Shown here one piece after another: positions 41,552 to 44,316 of a DNA stretch of 44,316 bases. This DNA comes from Labilithrix sp. (GTDB taxonomy: Bacteria; Myxococcota_A; Polyangia; Polyangiales; Polyangiaceae), in the NCBI GenBank assembly GCA_028287065.1, contig JAQBQJ010000378.1, forward strand, positions 1 to 44,316, given 5' to 3'. The notes beneath the pieces were generated by a model, which saw only the letters and a program-made list of their open reading frames with translations, was not told where the DNA came from and did no database searches. Positions within the stretch are counted from its first letter, which is position 1. Each line of letters starts with the position of its first letter. The position numbers and the translations under genes are program-made.

Positions 41552-43591
41552 GTGCGTTATTCACGCATCGTGAGAAGTGCCTGGGTCGCCGCAACATTCG
41601 CCCTCGCATGCGCATCTTGCACCGCGTGCACGCGCGAAGGCGAGAACGCTCCCGCGAGCCACGCCACCGGCGATGCGTCGTCCAGCCCGGCAGACCGCCT
41701 CGCCAACCGCGATGCCGGCAGCGCGACGTCCGCCGAGCCGAGCACGCTCTTCGGAGCGCCGACCGCGCCGATCGATCTGCCGCCCGACGCGCCGCCGAAA
41801 TGCGAGGACACGAAGGACGTCTTCCTGTTCGTGACGCCCGGCACCGCGTGGACGGGCGCGCCGCTCCGCGTCATGGCCGTGAGCGAGAAGCCGATCGCGG
41901 GCGAGCTCAGAATCACCGCCGCGGCGAAGGGTCGAGCAGCGTCTGCCGACGCCGCGCCGCTCGTCACGAGCGACGTACGTCACGGCGGTCCTCCGTACTT
42001 CTTCGTCGCGGAGATCGAAGCTCCCCGCGCGGGCACCTACGACGCAGCGCTGACACAGACCGCGTGCGATGCGGGCAAGGGGATCGCCTCGAAGAAGGTG
42101 ACCGTGGCGGCCTTCAAGCCGACCGCGCCCAACGCGCCGGCGGAGACCGAGGGTCTCTGGCCCATCCATCGGACCTGGAACCGCAATCTCGAAAACGTGT
42201 ATTCCGCATGGATCGAGGAGCTCTTCGACGCGCCCGACGGCGAGATGCCGAGCTGGCCGGCGCTGCACGAGGTGCTTCGCGACAAGAAGCGGAACTTCCT
42301 CTTCGATCATCTCGCCGCCGGCGAGGACTCGGTGAACGCGCCGATCGTCCGCCCGGACTGCGCCGATCTCCCGTACTTCCTGCGCGCCTACTTCGCGTTC
42401 AAGCTCCGGCTGCCGTTCGGGCTCTCGGAGTGCAATCGCGGCGGCGGCGGAGTCGCGCCTTCGTGCAAGGCGGGCGTGATGATCACGAACGAGGAGCCGC
42501 CGCCGAAGTTCGACGAGAAGGCGACGGCCGTGAAGGTCTTCGGCACCTTCCTGAAGGGCACGCTGGCCGACAAGGCGCACAGCGGCTCTGCGCGACAGCC
42601 GTTCGACGAAGAGAACAGCGACTACTACCCGGTCCCGCTCACGCTCGAGAGCATGCGCCCGGGGACGATCTTCGCCGACCCGTACGGCCACGTGCTGATG
42701 ATCTCGAAGCGCCTTCCGCAGACGCCGGAGCGCAGCGGCGTGCTGCTCGCCGTCGACGGTCAGCCCGACGGGACCGTCGCCCGGAAGCGGTACTGGCGCG
42801 GCAACTTCCTCTACGCGACGCAGCGTGAGCTCGGCGGCCCTGGATTCAAGCGGTTCCGGCCCGTCATGCGCCGGTCCGGCAAGCTCGTTCGCCTCGACGA
42901 CGACGCGATCCGCAAGCACCCCGACTACGGCGACGTCTCGCGCGACGCGGCGAAGCTCGATCTCGAGGGCTTCTACGACAAGATGGAGGACGTGCTCTCG
43001 CCGCGTCCGCTCGATCCGCAGCGTGCGATGATGGAGACCATCTCCGCGCTCGAGGAGCAGGTCCGCACGCGCGTGAAGTCGGTCGAGAACGGGCGAAAGT
43101 GGCTCGACTCGGCAAAAACGACGGCGTCGATGCCCGACGGCCCGGAGATCTTCGAGACGAGCGGAGCGTGGGAGGACTTCTCCACGCCGTCGCGCGACCT
43201 GCGGATCCTCATCGCGGTCGACGTCGTTCGCGGCTTTCCGGCGCGCGTTGCGCGGCGTCCCGAGCGCTTCGCGATGCCAGGAGGCCACACCGCCGAAGAG
43301 GTGAAGGTCGAGCTGGAGCGCATTTTGCGTCACGAGCTCGAGACGCGAAGCGTGGAGTATACACGCACCGACGGGACGCCGTTCAAGCTCCCACTCGCGG
43401 AGGTGCTCGCACGCCACGCCGCGCTCGAGATGGCGTACAACCCGAACGACTGCGTCGAGTCGCGGTGGGGCGCGCCGGCGGGCAGCGAGGAGCTCGCGAC
43501 GTGCCGTGCGCACGCGCCGGCCGAGCAGCGCGCGCGGATGGAGACGTACCGCGCGTGGTTCCACGAGCGACGACGCCCTCCGCGGAAGTGA
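41552..43591 (+). CDS. Large lipoprotein with NlpC/P60-like Cys-His peptidase region
   Basis: The 679-aa protein (GTG 41552; GTG 41570 is possible) has a hydrophobic N-terminus with Cys in ALACASCTAC, fitting a lipoprotein. A beta-rich N-terminal domain (about 90-190) is followed by a region with RPDCADLPYFLRAYFAFKLR (C270) and RPGTIFADPYGHVLMISK (H380). This Cys-then-His order and PG...GHV pattern resemble NlpC/P60 cell-wall peptidases or amidases. The C-terminal 200 residues are helical and charged and unlike known domains. It may trim peptidoglycan or a prey cell wall. The family match is weak, so the enzyme call is tentative. Confidence 0.75.
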   Translation: MRYSRIVRSAWVAATFALACASCTACTREGENAPASHATGDASSSPADRLANRDAGSATSAEPSTLFGAPTAPIDLPPDAPPKCEDTKDVFLFVTPGTAWTGAPLRVMAVSEKPIAGELRITAAAKGRAASADAAPLVTSDVRHGGPPYFFVAEIEAPRAGTYDAALTQTACDAGKGIASKKVTVAAFKPTAPNAPAETEGLWPIHRTWNRNLENVYSAWIEELFDAPDGEMPSWPALHEVLRDKKRNFLFDHLAAGEDSVNAPIVRPDCADLPYFLRAYFAFKLRLPFGLSECNRGGGGVAPSCKAGVMITNEEPPPKFDEKATAVKVFGTFLKGTLADKAHSGSARQPFDEENSDYYPVPLTLESMRPGTIFADPYGHVLMISKRLPQTPERSGVLLAVDGQPDGTVARKRYWRGNFLYATQRELGGPGFKRFRPVMRRSGKLVRLDDDAIRKHPDYGDVSRDAAKLDLEGFYDKMEDVLSPRPLDPQRAMMETISALEEQVRTRVKSVENGRKWLDSAKTTASMPDGPEIFETSGAWEDFSTPSRDLRILIAVDVVRGFPARVARRPERFAMPGGHTAEEVKVELERILRHELETRSVEYTRTDGTPFKLPLAEVLARHAALEMAYNPNDCVESRWGAPAGSEELATCRAHAPAEQRARMETYRAWFHERRRPPRK

Positions 43592-43633
43592 GCATCGATT
43601 GACGTACTGGGCGGCGTCACGTACGCCACCCGG

Positions 43634-44257
43634 ATGACGTCCTCCTTTCTTCGCGTGCTCGGTGTGCTCTCGCTCCTCGCAGCCGCATGCTCGTCGGGCA
43701 CGACGAGCAACACGGGCGACGGCGGGACCAGCGGAGCGAGCGGGACGAGCGGAACGAGCGGAACGAGCGGGACAAGCGGCGTGACCGCGGCGACACCTCA
43801 GGCGATCGTGGACGCGAAGCTCTCCGCCGGCGCTGCCGGCCCCGCGAAGTGTCCGCAGGCGGGCACCAAGCTCGTCGTCGGCAGCTTCGAGCCGCCGCGC
43901 CCGGTGAAGAAGGGCGAGGTCGACGGCGCCGACACCGTCAACATGTCGTGCAGCGTCGCCGCGGCCGCTTCGGGGTTCAATGTAAACGTCACGGTCGACC
44001 GGAGCAACGGCGCGGGCGGCGCGATCACGCTCGTCGCGACGACGGACGCGAGCGGCGCTGCGAGCAACGCGACGATGAGCTTCACGACGGGCGGGGTGAC
44101 GTTCGGCGGGATGTCGTGCGTGCTCGACGCGGTCGAGCCCGCGGGCATCGCCGCGGGGCGCTACTGGGTGAAGTTCAAGTGCAACGATGCGCGCCCGAGC
44201 GGCGCCGCGCAGTCTTGCGACATCGACGGCACGCTGCGCGTGGAGAATTGTCTGTAG
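43634..44257 (+). CDS. Lipoprotein with GTS-repeat linker (207 aa)
   Basis: The product has a lipoprotein signal (MTSSFLRVLGVLSLLAAAC), a linker of GTS/GAS tripeptides, and a beta-rich domain from about residue 60 with Cys residues in PAKCPQAG, NMSCSVA, GMSCVLD, FKCNDA, QSCDIDG and VENCL. Disulfides are likely, with the last Cys next to the C-terminus. The layout matches the lipoprotein at 17645-18253, so the two are probably distant relatives. The start ATG 43634 lies 42 bp after the NlpC-like gene. Function is unknown. Confidence 0.83.
   Translation: MTSSFLRVLGVLSLLAAACSSGTTSNTGDGGTSGASGTSGTSGTSGTSGVTAATPQAIVDAKLSAGAAGPAKCPQAGTKLVVGSFEPPRPVKKGEVDGADTVNMSCSVAAAASGFNVNVTVDRSNGAGGAITLVATTDASGAASNATMSFTTGGVTFGGMSCVLDAVEPAGIAAGRYWVKFKCNDARPSGAAQSCDIDGTLRVENCL
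43724..43777 (+). repeat. In-frame 9-bp tandem repeats coding the GTS linker
   Basis: Six consecutive 9-bp units (consensus GGNACGAGC) encode Gly-Thr-Ser or Gly-Ala-Ser. The units differ by single bases. Copy number can change by slippage without breaking the frame, so linker length may vary between strains. Confidence 0.85.
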
Positions 44258-44258
44258 C

Positions 44259-44316
44259 GCGAACGCGAACGCGAAGGCGAAGGCGAAGGCGGACGCGAAG
44301 GCGAAGGCGAAGGCGA
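44259..44316. repeat. Hexamer tandem repeats at the window edge
   Basis: Nine 6-bp units (GCGAAC twice, GCGAAG three times, GCGGAC, GCGAAG three times) and a partial tenth begin one base after the stop of the lipoprotein gene and run to the end of the window. All are frame-preserving. The true length is unknown because the array is cut by the window. Confidence 0.85.

Overview
The window is high-GC DNA with strong third-position GC, packed genes and very short intergenic gaps. It encodes two sigma-54 activators (one TPR-linked, one FHA-linked), a Hanks-type Ser/Thr kinase, an ECF sigma factor, many lipoproteins with Ser/Gly/Thr linkers, and many secreted c-type cytochromes. This mix points to a myxobacterium (Myxococcota, probably Polyangiales). 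That is an inference from gene content; no 16S or core marker is present.

Region 1 (1-5294, + strand): a truncated hydrazine-synthase-alpha-like (HzsA-like) multihaem protein, a secreted HEAT-repeat protein and a second, larger HzsA-like lipoprotein with odd haem motifs. Two long inverted repeats of the same design (2051-2153 and 5303-5418) lie on either side of the larger gene. Region 2 (5427-8900, - strand): a compact operon read DUF1223 thioredoxin-like protein, ABC-ATPase-like protein without catalytic motifs, unknown 218-aa protein, ProB. Region 3 (8901-12313): 18-bp tandem repeats and a hairpin before a TPR/AAA+ sigma-54 activator, then a lipoprotein and tRNA-Ser(CGA).

Region 4 (12492-14887): divergent AraC-type regulator and glutathione S-transferase, then a lipoprotein of slightly atypical composition. 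Region 5 (14912-24661) is the most unusual part. On the minus strand a CBM9-like protein follows a lipoprotein metallophosphoesterase that carries a Cys-rich domain and is fused in frame to a membrane domain. Divergent from it are nine closely packed plus-strand genes: a lipoprotein, three c-type cytochromes, a secreted protein, an ECF sigma factor, a putative anti-sigma factor, a free-standing copy of the same Cys-rich domain, and a PAP2 phosphatase. The Cys-rich domain is thus paired with a phosphatase twice, in two unrelated phosphatase folds.

Region 6 (24672-31143): a tripartite efflux system (TolC-like protein divergent from TetR, DHA2 transporter and EmrA-like adaptor) with a palindrome over the shared promoter. 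The operon runs on into a cytidylate-kinase-like gene and a luciferase-like monooxygenase gene. Region 7 (31188-34874, - strand): FHA/sigma-54 activator, membrane Ser/Thr kinase and a PEGA-like membrane protein. Region 8 (34926-44316): a lectin-fold lipoprotein, a ricin-lectin/GH16 glucanase, a small zinc-ribbon gene with an apparent frameshift, a Cys-containing lipoprotein, an MBOAT acyltransferase, an SDR with a membrane tail, a second PAP2 phosphatase, a large NlpC/P60-like lipoprotein, and a last lipoprotein followed by hexamer repeats that run off the window. No insertion sequence, phage, CRISPR array or rRNA was seen.
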